From NCBI GenBank assembly GCA_002729215.1, contig PBTV01000042.1:1-39860 (forward strand): a stretch of DNA of 39,860 nt, in the 5' to 3' direction. This DNA comes from Rubrivirga sp. (GTDB lineage: Bacteria > Actinomycetota > Actinomycetes > S36-B12). The position numbers and the translations under genes are program-made. Of the stretch, positions 24,624 to 34,145 are shown piece after piece (the first letter of the stretch is position 1; each line of letters opens with the position of its first letter). The notes under the pieces are model-generated. The model had not been told where the DNA came from and searched no databases. It saw nothing but the letters and a program-made list of their open reading frames with translations.

Positions 24624-25034
24624 CTAACCCAAAGCGGGGAAGAACAGCGCGATCTCTCGCGCAGCCGACTCCGGTGAGTCCGAGCCGTGCGTGACGTTCA
24701 TCTGTGTTTCGGTCGCGAGGTCACCGCGGATCGTTCCGGGCGCCGCAGCGGCCGGGTTGGTCGCTCCCATCATCGATCGCCACGACGCGATCGCCTCGGG
24801 GCCCTCGATGACCGCGGCCACCAGCGACCCACCGGTAATGAAGTCGACGAGGTCGGCGAAGAACGGCTTGTCCTGATGCTCGCCGTAGTGCTCCTCGGCG
24901 ACAGCACGCTCGAGGGTGCGCATCTGAAGGGCGATAACAGCGAAGCCTTTGCGCTCGATGCGCGAGAGGACTTCACCGACGAGTCCACGCTGAACGCCGT
25001 CGGGCTTGATGAGAACGAGGGTGCGCTCGGTCAC
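24624..25034 (-). CDS. ndk: Nucleoside diphosphate kinase
   Basis: Ndk transfers the gamma phosphate of ATP to nucleoside diphosphates through a phosphohistidine. The 136-residue length is normal. It begins [20 protein letters not shown] and holds the active-site His116 in [12 protein letters not shown], plus GTIRGD near 100-105. The GTG at 25034 was chosen because the family starts TERT here and GGAAGGA is upstream. It lies 36 bases after the DUF4233 gene. Cytosolic. Confidence 0.98.
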   Translation of the reverse strand: MTERTLVLIKPDGVQRGLVGEVLSRIERKGFAVIALQMRTLERAVAEEHYGEHQDKPFFADLVDFITGGSLVAAVIEGPEAIASWRSMMGATNPAAAAPGTIRGDLATETQMNVTHGSDSPESAAREIALFFPALG

Positions 25035-25070
25035 GACTCTTCCTTCCAAGGGGTGGGTGTGCCCCGGAGC

Positions 25071-25427
25071 CTAGTTGTCCGCACCGGTGCCATCGGACTC
25101 GGCGGCGCGCTCGGCCCGCAGTGCGTCGATTCGGCTGCCGTTGCGCACCGCGAAGAACCACAAAACCACGAAGATGCCGCCGACAATCCACATAGACGGC
25201 ACCCATAAACCCCAGGCGAGAACGAAACCTTGCAAGACCCACCCGACGGTGACCCCGAACGGGCGCCCGAGCGTTCCGACGCCGGCGATCAACGCGAGCG
25301 CCAGCACCCCGCCGATGAGCAGCGAGCGGCCCATGCCGTCGACCGCACCGGTGCCCGCGGCGACCAGCGCCGCAAGAAAGACGACGATCGCTTCGAGGAC
25401 CAGAACCGTCGAGCCGAGGACGCGCAT
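25071..25427 (-). CDS. DUF4233 domain-containing membrane protein
   Basis: The 118-residue protein has four predicted membrane helices (about 5-24, 34-51, 58-75 and 79-95), with VLGSTVLVLEAIVVFLAAL at the N terminus, GRPFGVTVGWVLQGFVLAWG in the middle and a charged tail RNGSRIDALRAER. This fits DUF4233, a small actinobacterial family encoded between folC and ndk. The function is unknown. The ATG at 25427 overlaps the folC stop (TGATG); GTG 25430 (GTGA) is equally possible. Strong coupling to folC is visible. Confidence 0.85.
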   Translation of the reverse strand: MRVLGSTVLVLEAIVVFLAALVAAGTGAVDGMGRSLLIGGVLALALIAGVGTLGRPFGVTVGWVLQGFVLAWGLWVPSMWIVGGIFVVLWFFAVRNGSRIDALRAERAAESDGTGADN

Positions 25428-26809
25428 CACGCCATCCTGTCGTCGTCAGCGGCATCGGGCATGTCGGGCCGCCGCATCTCTCGGGCGAACAAGCGCAGAA
25501 CATCCCCCACCAGGACCACCGATCCGGTCACCAGAACGCCCGATCCCCCGACATCACCGTCAGCGTCGGCGATACCCATCGCACGGTCAACGGCGTCGAG
25601 CAGCTCATCCTCGACGACGACGTCCTTGCCGGAGAAATAGTTCTCCGCCACTCGCGCGAGATCGTCCGCCGGTAGCGCTCGAGGAGATCCCGGGGTCGTC
25701 ACGATCAACTCGTCCAACACCGGCTCAAGAGCTTCGAGCACACCATGGGCGTCCTTATCCGACAGCAGACCCACCACGCCGATCAATCGGTCGAAGGTGA
25801 AGGAGTCGTGGATCGCAGCAGCCAGCGCGCGAGCGCCATGCGGATTGTGCGCAGAGTCGACCAGCACCGTGGGGTCCAGGCGCACCGCGTGCAACCGACC
25901 CGAACTATCCGCCGACGCGAATCCCTCGCGCACGATGTCGACGTCGAGTGCCTCATCGCCGGAACCAAGAAAGGCCTCGACCGCCGCGAGGGCAAGACAC
26001 GCGTTCGACGCCTGATGCTCACCGAAGAACGGCACAAAGACCTCGTCGTAGTCGCCGCGCAGTCCACGCATCGAAACCAACTGTCCACCCACCGCGACGT
26101 CGCGAGACAGCAACCCGAAGTCCTCCGTTTCGATCTTCAGCGGCACATCGAGTTCACTCGCTCGGGTCACGATGACCGGTCGCGCGTCGTCGGTTTGGCA
26201 AGAAGTGACGGCGATGCACCCGGGAGCGATGATGCCGGCCTTCTCGCCGGCTATCTGCTCGATCGTGTCGCCGAGATACTCGGCGTGGTCCATACCGATC
26301 GGGGTGATGACCGCGACCGATGCGGCGGCCACGGATGTCGCATCCCAGGTGCCGCCCATGCCGACTTCGATGACGGCGACATCGACGGGGGCGTCGGCGA
26401 AGGCCGCGTAGGCCAGCGACGTAAACACTTCGAAGTAGGACAGGGGAACACCGCCTGCGTCGGTGGAGTTCTTGTCCACCAGCCGTACGTACGGCTCGAT
26501 GTCATTCCAGGTGTCCACAAGCCGCTCGGCGGTCACCGGTTCGCCGTCGAGTCGTATCCGCTCACGGGCATCCACGAGGTGCGGCGAGGTGAACAGGCCG
26601 GTGCGAAGCCCGTAGGCGCGGAGAACCGACTCGATCATGCGTGCGGTGGACGTCTTGCCGTTGGTGCCCGCGACCTGGATGACCGGATAGGCGCGTTGCG
26701 GATCACCCAGCAGTTCCATCACCGACACGATTCGCGTCAACGACGGATCGATGATCGATTCCGGCCACCGCGATTCGAGTTCGGCCCAAAGTTGGGGAAG
26801 GTCCACCAC
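25427..26809 (-). CDS. folC: Folylpolyglutamate synthase / dihydrofolate synthase FolC
   Basis: FolC adds glutamate to folates and, in its bifunctional form, makes dihydrofolate. The 460-residue Mur-ligase-type protein has P-loop GTNGKTS near 48-54, FTSPHLVDARERI, the omega-loop region with SYFEVFTSLAYAAF, VEVGMGG (IEVGMGGTWDATS), and the C-terminal domain with VDSAHNPHGARAL. The GTG at 26809 was chosen; a second GTG follows at 26806. It is divergent from valS across 41 bases and coupled to the DUF4233 gene. Cytosolic. Confidence 0.96.
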   Translation of the reverse strand: MVDLPQLWAELESRWPESIIDPSLTRIVSVMELLGDPQRAYPVIQVAGTNGKTSTARMIESVLRAYGLRTGLFTSPHLVDARERIRLDGEPVTAERLVDTWNDIEPYVRLVDKNSTDAGGVPLSYFEVFTSLAYAAFADAPVDVAVIEVGMGGTWDATSVAAASVAVITPIGMDHAEYLGDTIEQIAGEKAGIIAPGCIAVTSCQTDDARPVIVTRASELDVPLKIETEDFGLLSRDVAVGGQLVSMRGLRGDYDEVFVPFFGEHQASNACLALAAVEAFLGSGDEALDVDIVREGFASADSSGRLHAVRLDPTVLVDSAHNPHGARALAAAIHDSFTFDRLIGVVGLLSDKDAHGVLEALEPVLDELIVTTPGSPRALPADDLARVAENYFSGKDVVVEDELLDAVDRAMGIADADGDVGGSGVLVTGSVVLVGDVLRLFAREMRRPDMPDAADDDRMA

Positions 26810-26850
26810 GCGAGCGTAGCCAGACGCAGGTTCTCTTAGGATGAAGCATC
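26810..26850 (+). promoter_or_regulatory. 41-base divergent promoter region between folC and valS
   Basis: TAGGAT at 26837-26842 fits a TANNNT -10 element for valS. Transcription from it would begin close to the valS ATG at 26851, giving a leaderless or nearly leaderless mRNA. The same bases include AGGA 9 bases before the ATG, which could instead be a ribosome-binding site, with the promoter inside folC. No convincing -35 box is seen. Confidence 0.35.
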
Positions 26851-29442
26851 ATGTCCGATTCGACGTCACCGTTTGCTGCCTCGGCCTCGTCGACGGTGCC
26901 GGACAAGCCAACCCTCGATGGGATCGAAGCAAAATGGTCGGCGGCCTGGGAGGAACAGGGCACGTTCGGGTTCGATCGCAGCAAAACCCGCGACCAGGTG
27001 TACTCGATCGACACTCCCCCACCGACGGTGAGCGGGTCGCTGCACGTCGGGCACGTGTTCTCCTACACCCACACCGACTGCATGGCGCGCTACAAGCGGA
27101 TGCGCGGCTTCGAGGTCTTCTACCCGATGGGCTGGGACGACAACGGCCTGCCGACCGAGCGCCGCGTGCAGAACTACTACGGCGTTCGCTGCGATCCGTC
27201 GCTGCCGTACGACCCCGATTTCGAGCCGCCCGAGAAGCCGGACGCCAAGAACCAGTTGCCGATCAGTCGCCGCAACTTCGTCGCGCTGTGCGAGCGCCTG
27301 ACCGTCGAGGACGAGAAGGCGTTCGAGGAACTGTGGCGTCGGATGGGCCTGAGCGTCGACTGGACGCAGACGTACCAGACCATCGACCACAACGCCCAGC
27401 GCACGAGTCAGTTGGCGTTCCTACGCAATCTTGCTCGCGGTGAGGCGTACCAGGCGGAGGCGCCGACCCTGTGGGACGTGACGTTCCGCACCGCGGTTGC
27501 TCAGGCCGAACTCGAGGACCGCGAACGCGACAGTGCCTACCACCGCATCGGTTTTCCTATCTCGAGTCAGGACGACCCCGAGCGGATCTTCATCGAGACC
27601 ACCCGACCGGAATTACTCGCCGCATGCGTCGCCCTCGTCGCGCACCCCGACGACGAGCGTTATCAACCGCTGTTTGGCAGCACGGTGCGAACACCGGCGT
27701 TCGACGTGGAGGTGCCGGTCGTCGCGCATGCGCTCGCCGATCCCGAGAAAGGCTCGGGAATCGCGATGATCTGCACGTTCGGTGACCTCACCGACGTCAC
27801 CTGGTGGCGAGAGTTGCAGCTCCCCACCCGACCGATCATCGGCTGGGACGGTCGCGTGATCCGAGAAACACCCGCGTGGATCGCAACGCCAGACGCCGCG
27901 GCGTTCTACGAGCGGATCACCGGGGCCACTGCCCACACCGCCAAGGAGCGGATGGTGGAGATCCTCGGCGAGACCGGGCACATCGACGGCGACCCACGAC
28001 CGATCACTCATCCAGTGAAGTTCTTCGAAAAAGGAGACAAGCCGCTCGAGATCGTCACCACCCGTCAGTGGTACATCACCAACGGTGGCCGTGACGCGGA
28101 ACTGCGCGAGAAATTGCTGGCGCGCGGACGCGAACTCATCTGGCATCCCGACCACATGAAGGTTCGATACGAGAACTGGGTCGAAGGGTTGAACGGCGAC
28201 TGGTTGATTTCCCGTCAGCGCTTCTTCGGCGTCCCGCTGCCGCTGTGGTACCGGCTGGACGCAGACGCAAACCCGGTGTACGACGGCCCCCTGATCCCGT
28301 CGGAGGATCGATTGCCGATCGATCCGTCGAGCGACGTTCCCGACGGCTTCACCGAGGATCAACGCGGACAACCCGGGGGCTTCATCGGCGACCCGGACGT
28401 GATGGACACCTGGGCGACGAGCTCCCTGAGCCCGCAGATCGCCGGTGGATGGGAACGCGACCCGGATCTGTGGAGTCGCGTCTATCCGATGGATGTTCGT
28501 CCGCAAGCACACGAAATCATCCGCACCTGGCTGTTCTCGTCCGTTGTTCGCGCGCACCTCGAGGATGACTGCTTGCCGTGGTCGAACGCGGCAATCTCCG
28601 GATGGATTCTGGATCCCGATCGCAAGAAGATGAGCAAGTCCAAGGGCAACGTCGTCACGCCGATGGACCTGCTGGATGAGTACTCCTCCGACGCCGTTCG
28701 CTACTGGGCAGCATCGGGGCGTCCCGGCACCGATACCGCCTTCGACATCGGCCAAATGAAGATCGGTCGGCGGCTCGCGATCAAGGTGCTCAACGCCAGC
28801 AAGTTCGTCTTGTCGATGGGCGTCGTGGACGACGTCTCGGCGATTACTCGACCGTTGGATTTGTCCATGCTGGCGATGCTGCGTGACGTGGTGGATCGAG
28901 CGACCCAAGCGTTTGAGAACTACAACTACGCCCGCGCGCTCGAACTTGCCGAGTCGTTCTTTTGGACGTTCACCGACGATTACGTCGAGCTGGTCAAGGA
29001 ACGCGCCTACGGTGGCCAGGGAGAGCAGGCGGGAGCGAGCGCGAAGGCGGCCCTGTCTCTCGCGTTGTCTGTCCAACTGCGCCTGTTCGCCCCGTTCCTG
29101 CCGTTCACCACCGAAGAGGTGTGGTCGTGGGTCAATGACTCGTCGATCCACCGGGCCTCGTGGCCGCAGGTCGAGGAGTTCTCAGCGCTGCCGGAAGGAG
29201 ACCCCGGAGTACTGGAAGCAACCGGTCGGGCTCTCAGCGGAGTGCGGAAGGTGAAGTCGGAGCAGAAAGTCTCGATGCGGGCCCGCGTCTCGTCGGCGAA
29301 GATCTCAGGCCCAGGTGCCGATATCGAGCGCATCCGCCAGGCGATGGAGGATCTGGCAGCCGCGGGGAACATCGAGGGGATGAATGTGACCGATGGGTCC
29401 AAAACTCTTCAGGTAGAGGCAGAACTAGCCCCCGTGGAGTAG
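26851..29442 (+). CDS. valS: Valyl-tRNA synthetase
   Basis: ValS charges tRNA-Val and edits threonine. The 863-residue class I enzyme has the HIGH motif as HVGH at 65-68 (TVSGSLHVGHVFSYTH), FYPMGWDDNGLPTERRVQNY, a CP1 editing region with ETTRPELLAACVALVAHPDD, and KMSKS at 593-597 (KKMSKSKGNVVTP). The anticodon-binding domain follows with VRKVKSEQKVSMR. The missing long C-terminal coiled coil keeps it near 860 residues, as in many actinobacteria. The start ATG opens the only long plus-strand operon here; a small membrane gene follows 2 bases after its stop. Confidence 0.97.
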   Translation: MSDSTSPFAASASSTVPDKPTLDGIEAKWSAAWEEQGTFGFDRSKTRDQVYSIDTPPPTVSGSLHVGHVFSYTHTDCMARYKRMRGFEVFYPMGWDDNGLPTERRVQNYYGVRCDPSLPYDPDFEPPEKPDAKNQLPISRRNFVALCERLTVEDEKAFEELWRRMGLSVDWTQTYQTIDHNAQRTSQLAFLRNLARGEAYQAEAPTLWDVTFRTAVAQAELEDRERDSAYHRIGFPISSQDDPERIFIETTRPELLAACVALVAHPDDERYQPLFGSTVRTPAFDVEVPVVAHALADPEKGSGIAMICTFGDLTDVTWWRELQLPTRPIIGWDGRVIRETPAWIATPDAAAFYERITGATAHTAKERMVEILGETGHIDGDPRPITHPVKFFEKGDKPLEIVTTRQWYITNGGRDAELREKLLARGRELIWHPDHMKVRYENWVEGLNGDWLISRQRFFGVPLPLWYRLDADANPVYDGPLIPSEDRLPIDPSSDVPDGFTEDQRGQPGGFIGDPDVMDTWATSSLSPQIAGGWERDPDLWSRVYPMDVRPQAHEIIRTWLFSSVVRAHLEDDCLPWSNAAISGWILDPDRKKMSKSKGNVVTPMDLLDEYSSDAVRYWAASGRPGTDTAFDIGQMKIGRRLAIKVLNASKFVLSMGVVDDVSAITRPLDLSMLAMLRDVVDRATQAFENYNYARALELAESFFWTFTDDYVELVKERAYGGQGEQAGASAKAALSLALSVQLRLFAPFLPFTTEEVWSWVNDSSIHRASWPQVEEFSALPEGDPGVLEATGRALSGVRKVKSEQKVSMRARVSSAKISGPGADIERIRQAMEDLAAAGNIEGMNVTDGSKTLQVEAELAPVE

Positions 29443-29444
29443 TC

Positions 29445-29765
29445 GTGAGCACCTTGGTGATGTCACTCGGCATGATCGCGTTCTTGGCTGTGGTGATGGC
29501 CATCGCGTGGCGCTGCTACCAGCGGCACGCGACCCAGGCAGCAGAGCGCTCCCGCGCCGCCATGGTGCAACTGCTCACCGATTCCGAGGTCGTCGCCGTC
29601 CAATCTCACGGCGAGAACTCAGGACAAAACCAGGGCGAAAGCGCGCAGGACGCGACGGCTCCTACGGATCACGCATCGGGCACTGATCGCTTGGCTGCGC
29701 ACGACGCCGAGGCGTTCGACGCGCTGGTCGAGAACTTCCACTCGGATTCCTCTGACGAGCGCTAA
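29445..29765 (+). CDS. Small single-pass membrane protein, 106 residues
   Basis: The product has one N-terminal helix (about residues 4-22, LVMSLGMIAFLAVVMAIAW), then RCYQRHATQAAERSR and a soluble, polar, acidic tail rich in Gln, Asp and Ser. The GTG at 29445 is 2 bases past the valS stop with GGAG upstream, so translation is coupled. The in-frame extension upstream overlaps valS and is rejected. The family is not recognised, and the function is unknown. An intergenic hairpin lies about 105 bases downstream, before the convergent clpX. Confidence 0.65.
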   Translation: MSTLVMSLGMIAFLAVVMAIAWRCYQRHATQAAERSRAAMVQLLTDSEVVAVQSHGENSGQNQGESAQDATAPTDHASGTDRLAAHDAEAFDALVENFHSDSSDER

Positions 29766-29869
29766 GCGTTCGTCTGCTGCACGGCAAGGAGATCACCCCG
29801 GACAGCGACTTGCTGCACGAATTGAATCGCTGATCACATAAATCAGGGGCACAACGCGACACGCGCTAC

Positions 29870-29885
29870 GCGAGGTTCGCCTCGC
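29870..29885. terminator. TTCG-tetraloop hairpin between convergent valS and clpX operons
   Basis: GCGAGG at 29870-29875 and CCTCGC at 29880-29885 form a perfect 6-bp stem closed by TTCG, a very stable tetraloop in the plus-strand RNA. It lies 8 bases past the clpX stop on the minus strand and about 105 past the end of the valS run. A T tract is lacking, so termination is a positional inference. Confidence 0.4.
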
Positions 29886-29893
29886 TGGTCGAC

Positions 29894-31180
29894 CTACGCG
29901 GACTTCTCGCGCGGAGCCGCATCCACTTCAAGCGGCACAATGGTGGGGTTGACCTTGTCGCGAACGACCTCACCGCTGATGACGACCTTTGCGACATCCT
30001 CGCGGCTCGGCACGTCATACATCACGTGTAGGAGAACGTCCTCCAAGATCGCACGCAGTCCTCGCGCCCCCGTGCCACGCATCAGCGCAAGTTCTGCGAT
30101 CTCCTCGAGCGCATCGGCAGCGAACTCCAACTCGACGCCGTCAATCTCGAAGAGCCGCTGGTATTGCTTGACGAGGGCGTTCTTGGGTTCGGTGAGAACC
30201 TCGATGAGTGCCTCGCGGTCGAGTTGGGTGACCGACGTGAATACCGGTAGGCGACCGATGAACTCCGGGATCATCCCGTATTTGAGTAGGTCCTCGGGCA
30301 TAGCGTGCGAGAAGACATCCTCGACCGCAGCGGTCTCCTCGCGTTCACCGTCGACAAGGTCGTAGGTGAACCCGAGGTTCTTCCTCCCGAGACGCCGCTC
30401 AACGATCGTGTCCAACCCGGCGAAGGCGCCACCGACGATGAACAGCACATTGGTCGTGTCGATCTGGATGAACTCCTGATGCGGGTGCTTACGTCCACCC
30501 TGGGGAGGCACTGATGCCGTTGTTCCCTCGAGGATCTTCAGCAGCGCCTGCTGCACGCCCTCACCACTGACGTCCCGGGTGATCGACGGGTTCTCGCTCT
30601 TGCGGGCGACCTTGTCGATCTCGTCGATGTAGATGATGCCGGTCTGCGCCCGATTGACGTCGTAGTCGGCCGCCTGGATGAGCTTGAGCAGGATGTTCTC
30701 GACATCCTCGCCGACATACCCGGCTTCGGTGAGGGCCGTCGCGTCGGCGATCGCGAACGGCACGTTCAAGATCCGTGCCAGCGTCTGGGCGAGCAGCGTC
30801 TTGCCCGATCCGGTAGGGCCGAGCAGCATGATGTTGGACTTGGCAACCTCGACAACATCCTCGCGAGGCTTCTCGCGGGCTTCGGCCTGGACTCGCTTGT
30901 AGTGGTTGTAGACGGCGACCGACAGGGCCTTCTTGGCCGGGTCCTGTCCGATGACGTACTGGTCGAGGAACTCGTAGATTTCCCGCGGCTTGGGCAGTTC
31001 CCCGCCGACCGGCGACTCGACCGCCTCGCTGAGTTCCTCTTCGATGATCTCGTTGCACAGGTCGATGCACTCGTCGCAGATGTAGACCCCGGGGCCGGCA
31101 ATGAGCTTCTTGACCTGCTTTTGGCTTTTGCCGCAGAAAGAACACTTCAAAAGGTCGCCACTCTCACCGATGCGAGCCAC
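29894..31180 (-). CDS. clpX: ATP-dependent Clp protease ATP-binding subunit ClpX
   Basis: ClpX unfolds tagged substrates and feeds them to ClpP. The 428-residue protein has the N-terminal zinc domain with Cys13, 16, 35 and 38 (CSFC, CDEC), Walker A GPTGSGKT at 121-128, Walker B IIYIDEID near 182-189, the ClpP-binding loop region (GFTYD follows it) and the sensor-2 [10 protein letters not shown]. The GTG start at 31180 has GGAAGGGG upstream. It lies 171 bases after clpP2, a gap holding a hairpin, so it may also be transcribed separately. Cytosolic. Confidence 0.98.
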   Translation of the reverse strand: MARIGESGDLLKCSFCGKSQKQVKKLIAGPGVYICDECIDLCNEIIEEELSEAVESPVGGELPKPREIYEFLDQYVIGQDPAKKALSVAVYNHYKRVQAEAREKPREDVVEVAKSNIMLLGPTGSGKTLLAQTLARILNVPFAIADATALTEAGYVGEDVENILLKLIQAADYDVNRAQTGIIYIDEIDKVARKSENPSITRDVSGEGVQQALLKILEGTTASVPPQGGRKHPHQEFIQIDTTNVLFIVGGAFAGLDTIVERRLGRKNLGFTYDLVDGEREETAAVEDVFSHAMPEDLLKYGMIPEFIGRLPVFTSVTQLDREALIEVLTEPKNALVKQYQRLFEIDGVELEFAADALEEIAELALMRGTGARGLRAILEDVLLHVMYDVPSREDVAKVVISGEVVRDKVNPTIVPLEVDAAPREKSA

Positions 31181-31327
31181 GGCGCGCCCCTTCCTGCCTC
31201 GCGGCCCATGGGGACAAATATCGCCCGACGAGCCGACGGCCCCACCATCGTTGGCAGGACACGCAAGACCGTACCCCGATCTCGTCGATCGTGCCTAGAT
31301 ATCCGCGCGCCGAGCCAGGATGGAAGT

Positions 31328-31344
31328 CTCGACCGGTGGTCGAG
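31328..31344 (-). promoter_or_regulatory. Hairpin just after clpP2
   Basis: CTCGACC at 31328-31334 and GGTCGAG at 31338-31344 form a 7-bp stem with a 3-base loop, 7 bases past the clpP2 stop on the minus strand. There is no T tract. It may protect the clpP mRNA end or attenuate read-through into clpX. The remaining 140 bases up to clpX show no clear gene or promoter. Confidence 0.4.
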
Positions 31345-31351
31345 GGTGGCG

Positions 31352-31978
31352 TCAGACCTTCCGAGAGGAGATCACCTGGTCGATGATCCCGTACTCCTTG
31401 GCCATATCCGCAGTGAGGATCTTGTCCCGCTCGATGTCATGCTCGATCTGCTCCTCGGACCGACCGGTATGCCGCGCCAGGATGACTTCCATTTCCTTAC
31501 GCATGCGCAGAATCTCGTTCGCCTGAATCTCGATATCCGAGCCCTGGCCCCCACCTTCGGTGTACGGCTGATGGATGAGGACGCGGGCGTGCGGCAGGGC
31601 GAATCGCTTGCCGGCCGTCCCGGCGGCTAAGAGCACCGACGCCGCAGATGCCGCCTGCCCCAGGCAGACCGTCTGCACCTGCGGCTTGACGAACTGCATG
31701 GTGTCGTAGATCGCGGTCATCGCGGTGTACGAGCCACCGGGTGAGTTGATGTAGATCTGGATGTCTCGATCGGGATCCATCGACTCCAACGTGAGCAACT
31801 GCGCCATGACGTCGTCCGCCGACGCGTCGTCGATCTGCACGCCCAGGAAGATGATGCGCTCCTCGAACAACTTCGTGTACGGGTTATGGACACGCTCACC
31901 GTTGGCGGTGCGCTCGCGGAACTCCGGAATGATGTACCGGCTGGACGGCGACTGCGCCAGGAAGGGAACGTCACTCAC
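31352..31978 (-). CDS. clpP2: ATP-dependent Clp protease proteolytic subunit, second paralogue
   Basis: This serine protease barrel subunit has 208 residues and the catalytic triad Ser111 ([14 protein letters not shown]), His136 (ARVLIHQP) and Asp181 (IEHDIERD). It starts [19 protein letters not shown], like actinobacterial ClpP2. The GTG start overlaps the clpP1 TGA as GTGA (31975-31978), so the two subunits are coupled. In mycobacteria ClpP1 and ClpP2 form a mixed tetradecamer; the same is likely here. Confidence 0.97.
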   Translation of the reverse strand: MSDVPFLAQSPSSRYIIPEFRERTANGERVHNPYTKLFEERIIFLGVQIDDASADDVMAQLLTLESMDPDRDIQIYINSPGGSYTAMTAIYDTMQFVKPQVQTVCLGQAASAASVLLAAGTAGKRFALPHARVLIHQPYTEGGGQGSDIEIQANEILRMRKEMEVILARHTGRSEEQIEHDIERDKILTADMAKEYGIIDQVISSRKV

Positions 31979-32589
31979 TTGGCACTTCCCTTCTTGCCCG
32001 GTGCGTCCGCATCCGTGCTGTAGACAACATCGATGAGTCCGTACTCACGCGCCTCTTCGGCCGTGAACCAACGGTCCCGGTCAGAATCCGTCTCGATCTG
32101 TTCCACTGTTTGGCCGCTGTGATCGGCGATCAGACTCGCCATCCGCTTCTTAATGAACAGCATCTGCTCGGCCTGAATCTTGATATCTGACGCTGTACCG
32201 CCGATACCGCCAAGCGGCTGATGCATCATGATCCGCGTGTTGGGCGTCGCATAACGCCTACCCGGAGCGCCCGCACACAGCAGGAACTGGCCCATGGACG
32301 CCGCCAGCCCCATCGCCACCGTCGCGACAGCATTAGGGATCAACTGCATGGTGTCGTAGATGACCATGCCCGCGGTGATCGAGCCACCCGGTGAGTTGAT
32401 GTAGAGCGAGATATCCCGCTCATGATCTTCGGCCGCGAGCACCTGCAACTGCTTGGCGATGCGATCGGAGTTCTCGTCGCGCACCTCACCCTCGAGCCAG
32501 ATGATGCGTTCACGCAGTAGCCGCTCGTCGAGCATGTCGCCGAAGCCGCTCAATCCGCTGCTGGGTGCACGGAAATCGGGGGTGCTCAC
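31975..32589 (-). CDS. clpP1: ATP-dependent Clp protease proteolytic subunit, first paralogue
   Basis: With the GTG start at 32589 the protein has 204 residues. The triad is Ser98 ([11 protein letters not shown]), His123 ([11 protein letters not shown]) and Asp168 (IETDSDRD). [19 protein letters not shown] is the usual oxyanion region. A TTG 4 codons upstream (32601) is the other candidate; its AGGGAG site lies directly against it, while the same site is rather far (about 12 bases) from the GTG. It lies 96 bases after tig and overlaps clpP2 by 4 bases. Confidence 0.96.
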   Translation of the reverse strand: MSTPDFRAPSSGLSGFGDMLDERLLRERIIWLEGEVRDENSDRIAKQLQVLAAEDHERDISLYINSPGGSITAGMVIYDTMQLIPNAVATVAMGLAASMGQFLLCAGAPGRRYATPNTRIMMHQPLGGIGGTASDIKIQAEQMLFIKKRMASLIADHSGQTVEQIETDSDRDRWFTAEEAREYGLIDVVYSTDADAPGKKGSAK

Positions 32590-32669
32590 GCTGTTTACCA
32601 ACTCCCTATCGATGTGGATTTCCGAGCCTAACGGCGATTACCGAACAACACCCGCTCGCGGGCCTGTGG

Positions 32670-32685
32670 TTCGCCGTCAGCCGAA
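32670..32685 (-). promoter_or_regulatory. Palindrome upstream of clpP1, possible ClgR-like operator
   Basis: TTCGCCGTCAGCCGAA at 32670-32685 is TTCG-N8-CGAA, adjacent to the tig stop and about 80 bases before clpP1. ClgR, an actinobacterial activator of clp genes, binds a CGC-N5-GCG palindrome. Read on the minus strand, GGC-N5-GCG followed by AAC matches with a few mismatches. This is suggestive only. A second GC palindrome (CCCGC/GCGGG, 32651-32662) lies between it and clpP1. Confidence 0.3.
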
Positions 32686-34026
32686 CTACTGACCGGACTC
32701 CGCGGCGGCCATCTGCGCCTGGAGTTGCGCCATCTGGGCCGCCTGCATGGCTTCGTTGAGTTCGGATTCCAGAGCCTGCAGGTCGACGGCGTCTCCATTG
32801 CTGTCGGTGACGGTCGCGTTCTCCAGCACCAAGGCCAGAGCCTTCGAGCGGCGAATGTCCGACAGGGCCATCGACACCTGACCGGACTCCACAAGCGCCT
32901 GTGCCAGGGCGTCCGGAGCCATGCCGTACCGGGGCGCCTGCTGCATCAGCCAGTTGGACAACTCCGATTCACCCACCGAGACCTCCTCGACCTCGGCGAT
33001 GCGATCGAGGATGAATTGGCTCTTGAGGGCCTCGCGGGACTGCTGCTCGATCTCCGCGCGGTGCTCGTCGGAGGCTTCGTGGCCGTCTTCGAAGTGGGCG
33101 TCGACCTCGGCCGCAATCACGCCTTCGGGCACGGGAATATCGACAGAGGCCATCAATGCCTCGTTGACCTTCTCGCGCGCCTGCTGCCCCTGCTCCATTC
33201 GCTTGAGCCGGCCCACGCGGCTACGCGCGTCCTCGCGGAGTTCGTCGACCGTGTCGAACTCTGAGGCCATCGTCACGAACTCCTCGTCGAGGGCCGGCAG
33301 TTCACGCTCACGGACCGCGGTGACGGTCGCAGTGACGGTCAGCGACACCCCGGCCCAGTCTCCGTTGCTCGGAGTGAACGGGAACGTGTGCGTTTCTCCG
33401 GTGCTCGCGCCGCGTACCGCGTCGTCGAAGCCGGGCAGCATGCCATCGGTACCCATCTCGTAGGACATGGCACTGCTGGAGAGGTCGTCGACCTCGTCGC
33501 CAGAGTCGGTCGATCCCGAGATATCAACTAACAGGACATCCCCGTCGGCGCACGCCCGGTCAACGTCCTTGAGTGACGCGAAGCGGGTGCGCAGGTTGTC
33601 GATGTGCTCGTCGATGTCCGAGTCGCTCGCTTCGGCGGCATCCACCTCGACGGTGATCGCTTTGTAGTCGGGGAGTTCGAATTCCGGTCGGATATCCACC
33701 TCGGCGGTGAAGGTGACCTTCTCGCCGTCCTCGATCTCGGTGACGTCGACCTCCGGCCGGCCTACTGGGACGATCTCCTTCTCCCGCAGGGCGTCCTCGT
33801 ACGCCTTCGGCACAGCGTCGTTGATCGCTTCCTCGATAACCGCGCCGCGGCCGAAACGTTGCTCGATCACCCGCGCGGGAACCTTGCCCTTGCGAAAGCC
33901 CGGCACCGATACCTGCTTGGCGATGGATGCGTACGCCTTATCGAAACTCGGCTGCAACTCATCGAAGGGCAGCTCGACAGTCAGCTTTACACGGGTCGGG
34001 CTCAGTGACTCGAGGTCGGTCTTCAC
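32686..34026 (-). CDS. tig: Trigger factor, ribosome-associated chaperone
   Basis: Tig binds nascent chains at the ribosome exit and has peptidyl-prolyl isomerase activity. The 446-residue protein has the ribosome-docking loop GFRKGKVPARVIEQRFG near 43-59, a PPIase domain (about 155-240, VLLVDISGSTDSGDEVDDLS onward to TVTATVTAVRERELP) and a helical C-terminal chaperone domain. The GTG at 34026 was chosen over ATG 34032 because GGAG lies 6 bases before the GTG but touches the ATG. The Gln/Ala-rich C-terminus (MAQLQAQMAAAESGQ) is unremarkable. It precedes clpP1 in the usual order. Confidence 0.97.
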   Translation of the reverse strand: MKTDLESLSPTRVKLTVELPFDELQPSFDKAYASIAKQVSVPGFRKGKVPARVIEQRFGRGAVIEEAINDAVPKAYEDALREKEIVPVGRPEVDVTEIEDGEKVTFTAEVDIRPEFELPDYKAITVEVDAAEASDSDIDEHIDNLRTRFASLKDVDRACADGDVLLVDISGSTDSGDEVDDLSSSAMSYEMGTDGMLPGFDDAVRGASTGETHTFPFTPSNGDWAGVSLTVTATVTAVRERELPALDEEFVTMASEFDTVDELREDARSRVGRLKRMEQGQQAREKVNEALMASVDIPVPEGVIAAEVDAHFEDGHEASDEHRAEIEQQSREALKSQFILDRIAEVEEVSVGESELSNWLMQQAPRYGMAPDALAQALVESGQVSMALSDIRRSKALALVLENATVTDSNGDAVDLQALESELNEAMQAAQMAQLQAQMAAAESGQ

Positions 34027-34072
34027 GTACATCTCCAGTGTTGGTGATCACGGCGCCGGGCGGCACTCATGG

Positions 34073-34145
34073 TCGGGGCGGGGAGACTCGAACTCCCGAT
34101 CTCCTGCTCCCAAAGCAGGCGCGCTAGCCACTACGCTACGCCCCG
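34073..34145 (-). tRNA. tRNA-Pro (TGG anticodon)
   Basis: On the minus strand CGGGGCG pairs with CGCCCCG as the acceptor stem with discriminator A. Anticodon stem CCTGC/GCAGG encloses TTTGGGA, giving TGG. The T loop is TTCGAGT. It is 73 bases with no encoded CCA and lies upstream of tig on the same strand. Confidence 0.95.

Noticed and set aside
27613-29151. 512-codon minus-strand frame opposite valS
   Set aside because: Antisense of the strongly supported valS gene; the composition is typical of a high-GC shadow and no domain is recognised.
29768-29837. Short frame ending [17 protein letters not shown] after the small membrane gene
   Set aside because: It looks protein-like, but it has no start codon or ribosome site and only about 20 codons; it may be a remnant, with too little to support a feature.
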